From Peltaster fructicola (Eukaryota > Ascomycota > Dothideomycetes), in contig CP051140.1 in NCBI GenBank assembly GCA_001592805.2, positions 62,001 to 126,000 on the forward strand: 64,000 nucleotides of DNA. The letters run 5' to 3'. Each line of letters begins with the position of its first letter. Within the stretch, counting starts at the first letter, position 1. Shown piece after piece: positions 1 through 10,430 of this stretch. A program made the position numbers and the translations under genes. The notes under the pieces are model-generated. The model was given only the letters and a program-made list of their open reading frames with translations. It was not told the DNA's origin and searched no databases.

Positions 1-84
1 GCAGCCTTTGAGAGCTTGTTCGACTTACGAGCTTCCTAAGAAGCAGCCTCTGAGAGCTTGGTCGACTTACGAGCTTCCTCAAGT
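1..84 (+). repeat. 42-bp tandem repeat, two copies at window edge
   Basis: Two direct copies of a 42-bp unit start at positions 1 and 43 and differ at only a few bases. The array probably continues to the left of the window. The period is a multiple of three. Confidence 0.75.
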
Positions 85-283
85 TATACCAGGCTCCTTC
101 AAGCTCTACATGCCTGGGCTTGGCAACCTACCGACATCATATACTGTCAAACCAGCCACGAAGAGCCGCACAGCACGTCAATATCACATACAGACAGGAG
201 AGGATGGGATTGAAGAACGACATTTTGCAGCTGCTGTGAGCGCAGAGCTTAGACGTGGTGGTCTAGTTGAGCCTTGGATATGA
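2..283 (+). CDS. possible 3' end of a gene with 14-residue repeats (partial)
   Basis: An open frame enters from the left edge and ends at a TGA at 281-283. Its first part is two near-identical 14-residue units (QPLRACSTYELPKK and QPLRAWSTYELPQV), matching a 42-bp tandem repeat in the DNA. The rest (about 65 residues) is unlike any family I know. The 42-bp period keeps the frame, which favours coding, but no start is visible and only two units are in the window. Similar LP-rich words recur in other frames up to about position 510, so this may be a decaying repeat region rather than a live exon. Confidence 0.3.
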   Translation, partial: QPLRACSTYELPKKQPLRAWSTYELPQVIPGSFKLYMPGLGNLPTSYTVKPATKSRTARQYHIQTGEDGIEERHFAAAVSAELRRGGLVEPWI

Positions 284-624
284 GTAGTGGTCTTCCGAAG
301 TTGTATACTGTCCTATTGATCTAGCCCAGCTGAACTTGACAGAGTAGACAGTCTATGTCATGTAGCCACCATTGGCTCTTCAGCCTGAGATCGGCCTTCT
401 GATGATACATCTGAGTGATTGGCTTCCGAATATTACACTCTGCGTGATAGATCTTCCAATGTTACATCTAGCATTTACCTTGCCATTAGCCTGCTTGACA
501 CCCGCCTTCCAAGTAGTACGCTGATATGCATGAGATTCGTTCGGGGAACTATGCAGATATTCCTGAGACTCGCTCGTCGCAACGCCAGTGTTCAGCAACT
601 TCGCTATGCTGTTCATGTTGCTGA
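284..624. other. intergenic, no gene seen
   Basis: This gap lies between the left-edge frame and the converging acidic-protein gene. It holds several loosely similar words starting CTTCC (near 292, 422, 450 and 507) that resemble the edge repeat, but no gene. Confidence 0.5.
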
Positions 625-3039
625 CTATGCGTGGCGCGCACGCTTCTGAGCTCCATCACCACTGCCGCCCGGTCCGTCCTTACGCTTGCCATCACCTTGG
701 CTGAACTCCTCCTGCTCAAGTTCCGGTGTGGTGTCTGGAGTAGTGTCAAAATCACTATCACCTTCGAGAAACTGATTGAGATAATCCATGGCGTTCCCGA
801 GCTCTGGGCTTGCGTCGCGAATGACGCCCATGTTGTGTCCGAAGTCTGGAACGGCACCTGGACGGACGAATGGATTCGGCTCTTGAGCACGAGGCAGACG
901 AAAGCCTGGCTGTAGAACGTCCTCGTCCAGTACGCCCTCTACCTGTGGTGCTGGACGGAGAGCGGGTGCCCGAGCAGCTGGACTCGGGCCAAGTCTAAGA
1001 TCGGCAAGGACCTGATCGTAGTCGTGTGGCTGACGCGAAGCCCATAGCTGGGTAAGCGAAACAACAGGACGTCGTTGATAGTGATGCTCGAACATCGCAT
1101 CTTGTAGCTCATTGTTGGCGCTTCGATCGATAGGAAGACTAGCAGGATTGCCATCATCCTCGCCTCCATTGTTTAACGAGTGCAATGAGTCCTCGATGAG
1201 GATTGGCCGGGCGGCTGTATTTCCAGCTACTGCTTGTGATCGCTCACCAGCTCGATGAGGTTGTCCAGCCACGGCTTCAACTTCTTCGGACTGCTCGGTC
1301 ATGGCATCATTTCCATCTGAATGTTCAGCCATTCCGACGTCTTCGTCGACAGACATATCGTCATCACTGCCATGCTGCTCGTCCCGCTCATCGTGTGAAC
1401 ATAAGACCTCGTTGTCAGATTGCATGACAACATCCTCGTCGTTGTCGGAGCCCTCCATGCGTTCGTCGTCTGCTATTGCAGCGTCTTCATTGTCCGATAC
1501 TCCATACAGGTCTTCTTCTTCTTCTTCATCCTGCGAGACTCGACGATTGTCCGTACTCGTAGCCGGTGCAGCGTCTTCGTCAACGTCAGATGTGATTCCA
1601 ACGTCAGAGGAGTTTGCCTGGTCCTCCGCCTCGGCTTGTGAAGCAGCGTCGGTCGCAGCTGGTGACACACGAGGCCCAGGAAGCTTGGCATGCTTTCGAT
1701 TGCTACGTCGTCGGACTGGACTTTCGTCCTCATCGCTATTGGCATCATCGTTGTGATAGGAAGACTCACTACCATCCTCGTCGTAGTTGTCAGAAGGCTC
1801 ATTATCGGTATCATCATAGCCATCGGCGTCTTCATCGACAGTATTCGTATTGATCTCAGCATGCTCCTGTTCGCCCTGCGCCGGAGACGTTGGGTCATCT
1901 GACTCGGTGTCACTGGAGCCTTCGTCCTCGTCCTGGCGAGTTGTAGAGTTCCGTGTCTGAGGATTGCCCACCGCGCGTGCCGAGTCGCCAGGTTGATCGG
2001 CATTCACTGTGGCCCCATGAGCAGGCTGGCGTGCTGTTGCAGCTGGTCGACTTGTGATAGTAGCTTGACGATGTGCGTGTCGGAGTGCAAGCGCAAGAGG
2101 ACGACCTGTTGGAGCTGGTCTAGCTGCATTGGTCTGATTACTGTTGGCCGGCTGTGTACCTGCAGTAGTGGCGCAAGCTGTGATATGAGTAGTCGAGCCT
2201 GATTGTTGAGCCGAACCGTTTCGAGCTGCGGCAGGATTTGGTACGATGGCAGATACGAGATGTGGTCGATTCGAGACATTGCGAGGCACCACTTGTGGTG
2301 GCGCAGGAACATTGTTAGTGGCAGCTCGTGCTGGAGCCTGCACATTGTTAGTGGCAGCTCGTGCTGGAGCCTGCACATTGTGAGTAGCAGCTCGTGCTGG
2401 AGCCTGTACAATGCGAGTCGAACCTCGTGCTGGAGCGGGAACATTGGCAGCTGTGCCTTGCGGTGCAGCTGCCACATTGAGAGCCGCGGCCTGCTGTGGA
2501 TTCGGAACCAGATGACGAAGAGCGACAGGCAAACCTGTAAGATCCAAGGGAATGTTCAAGACTCGAGCAGCATTCAAGATACGAAGGAAAGTATCGTCTC
2601 GAACAGCCGCATCGGCTTGAGACGGACGACGCGCTGCGATGATTCCCCAGTGCCTATGCTGTCGACCAGGCTGTGTTCTATTGTTCCAACGATCTCGCAT
2701 GAGATAGAATGTACGTCGAACTGACCCAGCATGAATATTGGCTGTAGCATAGTTGTAGATGTCTTCCACGTCCTGACGGTCGCCCTGGTCGTCGAGATTG
2801 TACGAGCTGTCGAGGGTGTCGAGAAGGAAGCGCAGGGACCAATCCGACTGTAGTTCATGGTTGATACCTTGATGGAGAGCCGGATTCGAGGGATATCGTC
2901 GGGCTGTGTGTGGTGACCGTCGACTAAGTCGTGTTTGGCGGACCTCTTGCTCTCGTGCTGCAATCTGGGCAGCTGTTGGTGGACCAGTAGGTCGAGCCGC
3001 TAAAGCTCGTGCAGCGCGTCTCGCGTTCTTCCCGGCCAT
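625..3039 (-). CDS. acidic low-complexity protein, probably nuclear, unknown function
   Basis: One uninterrupted frame encodes 804 residues from the ATG at 3037-3039. The frame is open further upstream, but the only earlier starts are non-ATG, so this start is preferred. Residues 1-55 are basic and Arg/Ala-rich. About 60-190 look folded (a WSLRFLLDTLD-like helix, then RRTFYLMRDRWNN). After that come 11-residue repeats of the APARAATNNVQ type, a long Ser/Asp/Glu-rich acidic stretch broken by a basic RRRSNRKHAK patch, and a basic tail ending KRARHA. The shape (basic ends, acidic middle) suggests a chromatin or nucleolar protein, but this is inference. I recognise no catalytic motif or named domain. 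Confidence 0.7.
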   Translation of the reverse strand: MAGKNARRAARALAARPTGPPTAAQIAAREQEVRQTRLSRRSPHTARRYPSNPALHQGINHELQSDWSLRFLLDTLDSSYNLDDQGDRQDVEDIYNYATANIHAGSVRRTFYLMRDRWNNRTQPGRQHRHWGIIAARRPSQADAAVRDDTFLRILNAARVLNIPLDLTGLPVALRHLVPNPQQAAALNVAAAPQGTAANVPAPARGSTRIVQAPARAATHNVQAPARAATNNVQAPARAATNNVPAPPQVVPRNVSNRPHLVSAIVPNPAAARNGSAQQSGSTTHITACATTAGTQPANSNQTNAARPAPTGRPLALALRHAHRQATITSRPAATARQPAHGATVNADQPGDSARAVGNPQTRNSTTRQDEDEGSSDTESDDPTSPAQGEQEHAEINTNTVDEDADGYDDTDNEPSDNYDEDGSESSYHNDDANSDEDESPVRRRSNRKHAKLPGPRVSPAATDAASQAEAEDQANSSDVGITSDVDEDAAPATSTDNRRVSQDEEEEEDLYGVSDNEDAAIADDERMEGSDNDEDVVMQSDNEVLCSHDERDEQHGSDDDMSVDEDVGMAEHSDGNDAMTEQSEEVEAVAGQPHRAGERSQAVAGNTAARPILIEDSLHSLNNGGEDDGNPASLPIDRSANNELQDAMFEHHYQRRPVVSLTQLWASRQPHDYDQVLADLRLGPSPAARAPALRPAPQVEGVLDEDVLQPGFRLPRAQEPNPFVRPGAVPDFGHNMGVIRDASPELGNAMDYLNQFLEGDSDFDTTPDTTPELEQEEFSQGDGKRKDGPGGSGDGAQKRARHA
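2310..2441 (-). repeat. 33-bp in-frame tandem repeat (four units)
   Basis: Units start at 2310, 2343, 2376 and 2409 with an exact 33-bp period. They encode 11-residue APARAAT(N/H)NVQ-type units in the acidic protein gene. The two middle units are nearly identical and the outer ones have diverged, as expected from recent slippage or unequal exchange. Confidence 0.85.
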
Positions 3040-6000
3040 GGTCGGAAAAGTCTGTAGTTGTGTTATCGAGCCTCGTGAGTTGGTAGGAGTATGGTATGTA
3101 TGGAGAATCTGGGACTTGAGAAGAAGGCCACTCTTGGGTGTAAGCAGACGCTCGAGCATCTTACTGGCCTGTTCAGTGAGTCGAGTACTGATTGAATGTA
3201 CGTTTCGGACAATGGACAGCATAAGCCTGCTTTGTGCGAAGACAATGACCAGAGTGACTGCATGCTCGACAGCGTGTATTGTAAAGATAGAACAAAGGCT
3301 GAGTGAATTGACGTGAAGCTGAGATAGAAACGGCAAGTGAACATGGTGATGCAGAGAGGCAATGCACCGTATCACGCCGCGACCTTACCTTCCAAGTATG
3401 TATGAGGCATGCACGCCACGACCACCGAATGCATGCTCCATGTGTGTGCTCGAGCGCCTGCTTGTCAATACCGCAACATGAAGACGCGTTCGTTTGAGAT
3501 GCACAGTCTTCCAAAGCCTAACAACCTGTCGGCACCCTAAAGCAATGTGCTGATGTGTACCGTACGGGTTCTTGTACGTCAGCGAGTGCCTTCGATACAG
3601 CACGCAGTCCAGCAACATGCTATAGGCAGCGCAGGGATGACCGAAATGCCGCGATCAGCGATCAATGACGGTCATATGGTGTTGGTTGTCTCTGTGTCTG
3701 CCTTGACATTGGGGACAAGTATAGTGTTGAAGCTGATGCACTGACACCTCAACACCGACCCCGAGGTTGAAGAGCCAAGTCATATTCAACAATGGGGACA
3801 TCAGATGCTCGACCAAGATCAAGTTGGGAACTTGCTGCGTTGCTCAGTCGATGCTCGTAAGTTCCTTCGCAGATGCCATGAGCTCCTGATGAGTGAAGCT
3901 GGGCTACCAGTAAAGCCATCAGAGACGCTGGTGGTTGTCCTTGGGATCAGATCATGTCTGTGCCGCATTGCAGCCCTCAGTGGCAGATGTGCGACTTTGC
4001 GTTCTTGTGTCAGCTACCAAGACACAATGGCAGACTCACAATTGGTGATCTATCACATGCTAGACCTGTGAGCCGTTCAGAGGCGCGCGGACATGCCATT
4101 GTCTGAAGCAGCATGTGCGCACGGACAGCCAGCGATTTGCAGTATTGAGGGCAGCACGGTGTGTGACAACAGATCAGCAACGGTCCGCTGTACAGATCTC
4201 GAACGCCAGCAGGTTGTGTACATTCCAACTCCTCCAAGCTCGACTGCCTTCCAAGGCTGACACCAGAACAGAGCACCCAAGCTCTTGATGCACACGAAAC
4301 CGCAAGTATGAGCCAGTACAAGAGTCTTGCAGTGGTCTGCAATGCATGCGATAGCACTGCTACCAAGTCTCGCGATCGTAATTTAAGGACGAGTCTTTGT
4401 TGATGGATGCGACTCGAACGCAAAGCTCGAATGAGGTTGATCGAGCTGTCATTTCGCGCTGCTCGGGCTGTCTGACAGCCAGCTTGCTTCGCCCAGGACT
4501 TGATCGATAGCGATGGGGCATGATGAGTCGATTGTAGGCACGAGGAGGTACGGGAGATGGTTGCGTCAGTGAGGAAGTGTTGTTGTTGTCGCGGGCGGAG
4601 GAATTCTGCCGCGGTGACTTCATCCCGACCTTTCACCGCGAAGAACACTTCACTTGGCCTCCTGCTTCTATGGCATTCTCTTGCACACAGTAGGCCGTCA
4701 GAAGCATGCGGCATGCAGTGATAAAGATGTCAATCTGACCTGCTTCGAAGACAAGTCATGCAAGCAGCATCAATGTTGGCATATGTCCGGTTTCATGAGT
4801 TTGCTCATCCAATGCACCTCGTAGGTCTTTCCCTTCGCACGACATGCTGATTTTGACCTGTCTGCTTCCTCACATAGATCTCTTAGCACCCTCAGCATGT
4901 ACGTCTTGGCCTTATTCTCTAATCGGTCTATCGAGACGTGCTTGAGCTTGCACCCATACGTCACAATGCCGATGAGGGTACAGCATACGTATCATGAAAT
5001 CGCCCTGGCTCTGATCTGGTCCCACTGCTCTTACAAGTCCTCATCTATGCTTTCGACTTACCTGCTAGCAGCATACAACACTCAGAAGGAATGTCAGATC
5101 TTTCAGTGTCTGGCCTGGCCTACGATTCAGGACTATCTTTGACGACATACACAGACGATAGGAGTGTATATGCCATATATGTGCCCTGCTGACGATACCA
5201 AACCACCGCTCTCTAAACACTCTACCTAATAACGCTTCATGTGACCAGCTCAATGGTCTACACGAACACTGCCAACCGCTTCACAACGCAGGCAACGATC
5301 ACAAAGATATTGCCCTCTGACTCCAGAGCATCCGCTCTCAGTACCACGACAGTTGCTGTATGGCTACGCTGCACCTTTCTCGTACATGATGACTAGTAAA
5401 CCAACACAAGCATGCATCAAGCCAGTGCTCTGCCAGACAGAGTACGCTATCTTGACCGCATGGATCCCATTGATTTCTACTCAGATTGTAGCAGAAGCGC
5501 ATACAATTCCAATTAGCCTGTGCTATGTGGTAGTCACACCTGGGTCGATAGGCCCGGACTCTGCAGCTCTCCATCAACAGGGGTGAGGTAGCGAGCAATC
5601 GAGAGCAGAAAGAGAGCATAGTCATCTCGTGAGCATTAGAAGGCAACTGGTGGCTGGTGAATGTCGACTATAGTAACGGCAAATGCGGACAGTATGATCT
5701 GTCGCTCTTCGCAGCTAATGACAAGAAGTGTAGCACTTCGGGCTGACGAGATGCACAGAGCAGATGGCATTGCCAGCAGGCGTCACCCACTCATCACACG
5801 CTTTGGTCATGCATGCAACCAGAACGTTTGTCATACAGTACTCTGCTCTCCAATATCACAAAGCCACGACTGATCCACCAAACGACAGAACGCCTGCTAT
5901 TCACATACCGCCAGCAGTCATGTTCCCTTTCAGCGTAGAACTCTCAACGTCCGTCATGCCTGGAGAAGTCCTCGTCGTGATCACCCATGTCATCTTCACC
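3040..6000. other. long intergenic stretch, nothing recognisable
   Basis: Almost 3 kb lie between the start of the acidic-protein gene and the end of the subtilisin gene. Open frames of up to 234 codons occur on either strand (for example 4010-4714), but none shows a signal peptide, a domain or a consistent exon pattern. No repeats or transposon parts were seen by eye. Confidence 0.5.
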
Positions 6001-7971
6001 TCACTGCAGCAGCCTTGGTGATGTCCCTTTCTTTATATCTTGACAGTTCCCAGAACTCGGCTTGTCGAACTGATCCGTGACGGTCGCTTGGCCGGTAAAA
6101 TAGCACTGGCAAGTGTTTGCAAGGAACCTACTATTGATCGGATTCGGCATGTCTTCACATTTCCAGTCTCCTAGACGAGCGGAGTCGATAGCCTGCAACT
6201 TGAAAGGGTTCGGGTCGCTTGGATTGGCCTTGGCTGTTATGCGGTATTGAGCACACACATCAGTGACAACGCCTCCAAGCTTGGCAGTTGTCGTATCAGT
6301 GTTGCATCCATCGACAACAGTCATCAGATTCTTGGTGCAGTCGTCCTTATTGAAGGTGAACATGCCCTGGCATGAGTCCTCCTTAAAGTACACATTGATG
6401 AAGAACTGGTCGTCACCTGATTGCTGCTCGTTGTTTATACCAAGAGACTTCTTTGTGTTGTCTTTCGTGACACCGTTCGATCCGTAGGAAACCGCGGGAA
6501 CAATGATGGTGCCAGAATAGGGCTGATAGCTGCAGAACGCATTGATCGCTGAGACGGCCTTCTCTCTATCGAACTTGACAGGACCTCCACATGATAAGGG
6601 CGAGCCAGGCGGACTGACGATTGTTATGTTAGTTGTGCCAGAGCCAGGATCGACACCTGGTCCGTCGATGTACTTGACAGGAGGCATCCTATTGGCACCC
6701 TTGCGGTTTCCAGTGTTGGCAAGAGCGTTAGGGCTGCCTTGCCAATCGACAAACTTGTCGAAGACGATGTAGTTGTCCACTTGCTTCATGAGAAGATCCC
6801 TGGCTCGATCTGGAGTCAAAGATTTGCCCTCTACACCGTAGAAGATCGCTAGGATGCCACTTACGTAGCCAGCAGCGAACGACGTACCCGTTTCTCTTTT
6901 CTCTGCGCCTGCTGAGTTGATCACAGGCACTTGACGTCCCGGTGCGAAGAGAGTTACGTGGCTGCCAAAATTGCTCCCGCTCGCTGGATTATTTGCGTCG
7001 TGGAAAGGTTCGTAATGTTCGGTGATGCTGCCTACAGAGATGACTTTCGGGTGGGAAGCTGGAAAAATGCTTGGATTGTAGCCAAAATTGCCTGCAGCAG
7101 CGACAAGAGTGATACCGGCATTGTGAGCTTCGTCCAGTTTCTTCGCCACTTGAGCTGACCTTGAGGTGAAATCGAGACTCATGTTTATGATTGAGCCCTT
7201 GAAGTCGTCGTCATTCTTACGCTTGTTGTGCCTTTGTATGACAGCGTCAATGGCTCTCAAAACATATGCGGCTTTGGGTGCCCACTCTTGACCATAGAAG
7301 TACGCAACCTTGAGATTTAAGAGATTGGCAGCCTTAGCAACTCCTTTCTTGGCACCACCAACGCATACGGCGACTATAGTTCCATGATCAGCCATGTCGG
7401 TGTAGTCTGCATCTTTCTTCTGCTTGCTGATGTCGATGACCCTCGTTTTGCCATCAGATCCATCCAACTCAGTCATGTGATTGATGCCACTGTCAAGGAT
7501 ATAAACATCGACGTTCTTTCCGGCATCCTTGAGATAGTAATAGGAAGAATCGCTTGGGTTCTTTGTGAGAGCGGAGAGGAATTTTAGAGCCCAGCCTGCT
7601 GAATCTTCTTTGTCCCTACTTCCAAGGGCAAGGTTGGCATCTTCTTGCGGCTCGTTCTCTCCAAAGGGTTGGCCGTGGATATCGTCTTCCACAAGTTGCA
7701 CATTACAATCAGTTCGAACCTTGGCAAGTTGGTCTGAAGTCAGGCTTGCACAGTATCCTCCACGATATGCTTCTGCTTCGAACGTTGTGTTAATGGTTCG
7801 AAGGTGTTCTGCGAGTGTGTAACTACCGTCCTTGAAACCGACGAGGTAATCGTTGGTGTCCTTGATGTCGGGATGTGTCTGATAGTCGGCGTTGCAGGCT
7901 CGTGGCCAGGGCGAGGCGAGTGTGGAAGATAGGAGGGCAATCAAGCATATGACTTGTGACCATGATCGCAT
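6001..7971 (-). CDS. secreted subtilisin-like serine protease (S8) with I9 propeptide
   Basis: An intronless gene encodes 656 residues. Residues 1-19 form a signal peptide (MRSWSQVICLIALLSSTLA). Residues 41-98 fit an inhibitor I9 propeptide (DYLVGFKDG...GYCASLTSDQL...VQLVEDD). The S8 catalytic domain follows with the complete triad: Asp160 in ILDSGIN, His196 in DHGTIVA, Ser364 in GTSFAAGYVSG, plus the oxyanion Asn295 in AAAGNFG. A Cys-rich C-terminal region of about 230 residues (from SCGGPVKFDREKA near 460) is unlike the proteinase K core. It makes the protein much longer than the 380-400 residues usual for secreted fungal proteinase K types. The likely role is extracellular or wall-associated proteolysis. 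The gene upstream on the same strand carries three free I9-like domains. Confidence 0.92.
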   Translation of the reverse strand: MRSWSQVICLIALLSSTLASPWPRACNADYQTHPDIKDTNDYLVGFKDGSYTLAEHLRTINTTFEAEAYRGGYCASLTSDQLAKVRTDCNVQLVEDDIHGQPFGENEPQEDANLALGSRDKEDSAGWALKFLSALTKNPSDSSYYYLKDAGKNVDVYILDSGINHMTELDGSDGKTRVIDISKQKKDADYTDMADHGTIVAVCVGGAKKGVAKAANLLNLKVAYFYGQEWAPKAAYVLRAIDAVIQRHNKRKNDDDFKGSIINMSLDFTSRSAQVAKKLDEAHNAGITLVAAAGNFGYNPSIFPASHPKVISVGSITEHYEPFHDANNPASGSNFGSHVTLFAPGRQVPVINSAGAEKRETGTSFAAGYVSGILAIFYGVEGKSLTPDRARDLLMKQVDNYIVFDKFVDWQGSPNALANTGNRKGANRMPPVKYIDGPGVDPGSGTTNITIVSPPGSPLSCGGPVKFDREKAVSAINAFCSYQPYSGTIIVPAVSYGSNGVTKDNTKKSLGINNEQQSGDDQFFINVYFKEDSCQGMFTFNKDDCTKNLMTVVDGCNTDTTTAKLGGVVTDVCAQYRITAKANPSDPNPFKLQAIDSARLGDWKCEDMPNPINSRFLANTCQCYFTGQATVTDQFDKPSSGNCQDIKKGTSPRLLQ

Positions 7972-8439
7972 TGTGATGTAACCAGGACGGTAGTACTCGG
8001 CCAGCGAGAACCAAAGTGAGTGCTGATAAGTTGGAGTAGGTCAACCGCAGATCGGAAGTTATGGAACGGCCTTGCCTCTTGTATGCTTTTGCTCGACAAT
8101 AAGTTGGAAGTCATGGAATGGCCTTGCCTCTTGTATTCTTTGGCTCATTATGACAGCTTGCGTTTCTGCTGGCGGCACATCGTATACCACGATCCCTGAT
8201 ACTCTCATCCCAGTGGACCAGGGCACAACGATGGAACAACAACAATCGGTTTCAAGTTGCTTCTTGATGTTCAATGTCGGATGGTTGTTGTTGGACGCCG
8301 CAATGAACAACAACGCTCGCTTCATGCTCAAACCGCAACACCCATCAATCCTCTGCGGCATGTGCTCGCTGTAGTCTTTTGTCAACCTCTGTCATCGCTG
8401 TAGACACTTACTGAGGACGCGTGCTGAGAGACGCAACAG
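7972..8439. promoter_or_regulatory. upstream region of the subtilisin gene
   Basis: This 468-bp gap separates the I9-repeat gene (its 3' end) from the subtilisin start. It contains a 52-bp tandem duplication about 80-175 bp before the subtilisin ATG, where promoter or 5' leader is expected. No TATA box stands out. Confidence 0.45.
8054..8147 (-). repeat. 52-bp tandem duplication upstream of the subtilisin
   Basis: Two direct copies begin at 8054 and 8106, sharing GGAAGT(T/C)ATGGAA and then GGCCTTGCCTCTTGTAT. The second copy is cut at about 42 bp. The copies differ at a few bases, so the duplication is not brand new. Confidence 0.75.
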
Positions 8440-9402
8440 CTAGACTGTTGCCAAGCTAAGAAGCTCGCTACGACGACGATTGCTGATCCCTTCAATCATC
8501 TCGACACCAGGATCTTGATAGATATTGAGGAACAGGTCGTCACTAACACCCTCCGCAATATAGCCTCCAGTAACTACTATGTGTTGAGGCGTTAGACCAA
8601 GGTATCGAACGTGATCCACAAAAGTGTGTTCGAGTTTGAATGTCACATGATAGACATTCCAGAGCTTGGGAGACCCGCTCATATATCGTAAGTCCTGTTG
8701 TGAGCCTAGAGGTTCTTCTCTTCCAGAAGATGTCGAACTCTCTTCGTCCTCGCTGGGATCCATGCACCACAGCTCACGCCTCGTACGGGTGCGCCGACGC
8801 TCAATCTCACTTGCGTCGTCGCTCTCATCAGATTCGTGAGGCTCCATTGACAACCAACGGATGTCATCCTTCACCGTGGTGACGCCACGGTCAGCACGTA
8901 TGCGTTGCAGCAGCTCATCACTAACTTGCTTTACGAGGTATCCATTGCTCAGCTCCTCAGCGACCTCGAGGTCGAAACCTAGACACTCACGATGTTGCGA
9001 AAGTGTGTGCCCTTCGCGGAAGTAGACAAAGTATACGACACCATCCCCGCTAAATCGCGGTTCGAAGGGCGCCTCATACGCTGGAGATGGACCTCCAGGC
9101 TCTTGGTGCTCCTCATTGTGCTCCAGCGGTACGTCAGCGACAGCATGGTCACCCATAGTGATGCCAGGGTCGGAACGGATACGTCCCAGAAGCTCATCAC
9201 TGCCTGTGTCTGCAATATAGCCATGCTTCGAATTGGAGAGGAGCTCAAACTCTGTATCGACGTATTTACGATGTTCTGAAACCGTATTCCCATCGCATGA
9301 AGAGATGTGGTAGTTACTTCCATCAGGTCTGACACGTTGCTTGTAAGGTGCGTGCCACGCTGCAGACAAGCTGTTATGATCTTCACCTTCTTGTTGCGAC
9401 AT
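8440..9402 (-). CDS. protein of three I9-type (subtilisin propeptide-like) domains, predicted protease inhibitor
   Basis: An intronless frame encodes 320 residues from the first ATG (9400-9402); the upstream open part has no ATG. Three diverged units sit at about residues 30-86, 123-181 and 250-306. Each follows the pattern Y-x-(V/I)-x-x-x-x-x-x-T-x-x-x-H, then GY, then SD-x-L, then (I)-x-x-D-x-G-(V/I). The neighbouring subtilisin's propeptide has the same pattern (YLVGFKDG, TLAEH, GY, SDQL, NVQLVEDD). Acidic, Ser-rich linkers separate the units. There is no signal peptide and no protease domain, so it should be cytosolic, like the small yeast proteinase B inhibitor Pbi2, an I9-family protein of about 75 residues. 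Family membership is inferred by eye; the inhibitor role is inference. Confidence 0.7.
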   Translation of the reverse strand: MSQQEGEDHNSLSAAWHAPYKQRVRPDGSNYHISSCDGNTVSEHRKYVDTEFELLSNSKHGYIADTGSDELLGRIRSDPGITMGDHAVADVPLEHNEEHQEPGGPSPAYEAPFEPRFSGDGVVYFVYFREGHTLSQHRECLGFDLEVAEELSNGYLVKQVSDELLQRIRADRGVTTVKDDIRWLSMEPHESDESDDASEIERRRTRTRRELWCMDPSEDEESSTSSGREEPLGSQQDLRYMSGSPKLWNVYHVTFKLEHTFVDHVRYLGLTPQHIVVTGGYIAEGVSDDLFLNIYQDPGVEMIEGISNRRRSELLSLATV

Positions 9403-10430
9403 AACTGTGGAAGCGTGTTGGTACACTGAACCCAGAAGTGTGTTGCGTGTGTGGGTTGCGGCGGTGTTGGCGTTTGTGCTGCGGCGGCGGCGTCGGCGTG
9501 CTTCGATAAGCGTTGTTCGGTGAATTGGTATGGTTGGAGGCGTTACAAGCACTCAATGATGCAACTCGGGTTAGAGATCAAAGTAGGAGAGCAGGACAGG
9601 TCGATCGATGACCTTCGAGTGTGCACCCTCGATATTCCGTTCGGTGGGATGAGTCACGTAGACGCTGAGGAAGGTTGAAAAGCCATGTCGTGCTGCACGC
9701 ATGCGGCGCAGCTGCTCAGATTGGAGCACTCAAGCTTTGTACTGCGATGTATCTCTGACGGCTGTAATCGAATGGAGGAGCTGCTGCAAGCGATTAGTTC
9801 ACAGATGACCTTGGAAGTTTCCTCATCAGCGCTAGCGCCATCTTGGCGGCCATACATTGTTCTGTGCGCCGCTCACTTCAAAATCACTAGGTGTCAGCTG
9901 TCCTGAACTCGATAGACAGAGCCTCCACCGAATGCACGAGTGCTGCTTCGATGCTGGTATCACCGCGAAGTCAACATCACAGCCTGATGCTACTGCGATG
10001 AATCACCATTGCGGCTACTTGTACTCCTGCCAGGACAGCAACAGCCACATATTCGATGTCATCGAAGTAGAAGAGAGCTCGCAAGCTCGGATGGACCACG
10101 ATGTCAACATGTCTGGCAAACATCGCATTCTGTCCTTGCAAAACTCTGTGGAAAGCGTGGACGACAGCATAACGACAGCACTGCCAACGCTCACACTGCT
10201 AAAGGAAGAGGTGGAAGGATGCAGTCTACCACGACAGCACGATCGACAGTACATCCGATTGAACCTGCAGACCACATAGCACGAAAGTAGCTGCACACGA
10301 ACTGAGCATGCCATACGAGAACATGCTCTCACACCTGTAGTATAACGTTACACCAGCTCACTCCTCTGTCGTGCGCAGGGACGCACTCGACTCTCTGATC
10401 GATCATTGTCTCTTCTAATACACACCGATC
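9403..10430. other. intergenic, nothing recognisable
   Basis: About 1 kb between divergently transcribed genes (the I9-repeat gene leftward, the small secreted protein rightward). It should hold both promoters. An open frame at 9857-10279 has no recognisable features. Confidence 0.5.

Noticed and set aside
1501-1530. CTT microsatellite as a separate element
   Set aside because: It only encodes a run of acidic residues in the acidic protein and needs no separate explanation.
4010-4714. 234-codon minus-strand frame in the long intergenic region
   Set aside because: No domain, signal peptide or splice-consistent extension. A frame of this length is expected by chance now and then at this base composition.
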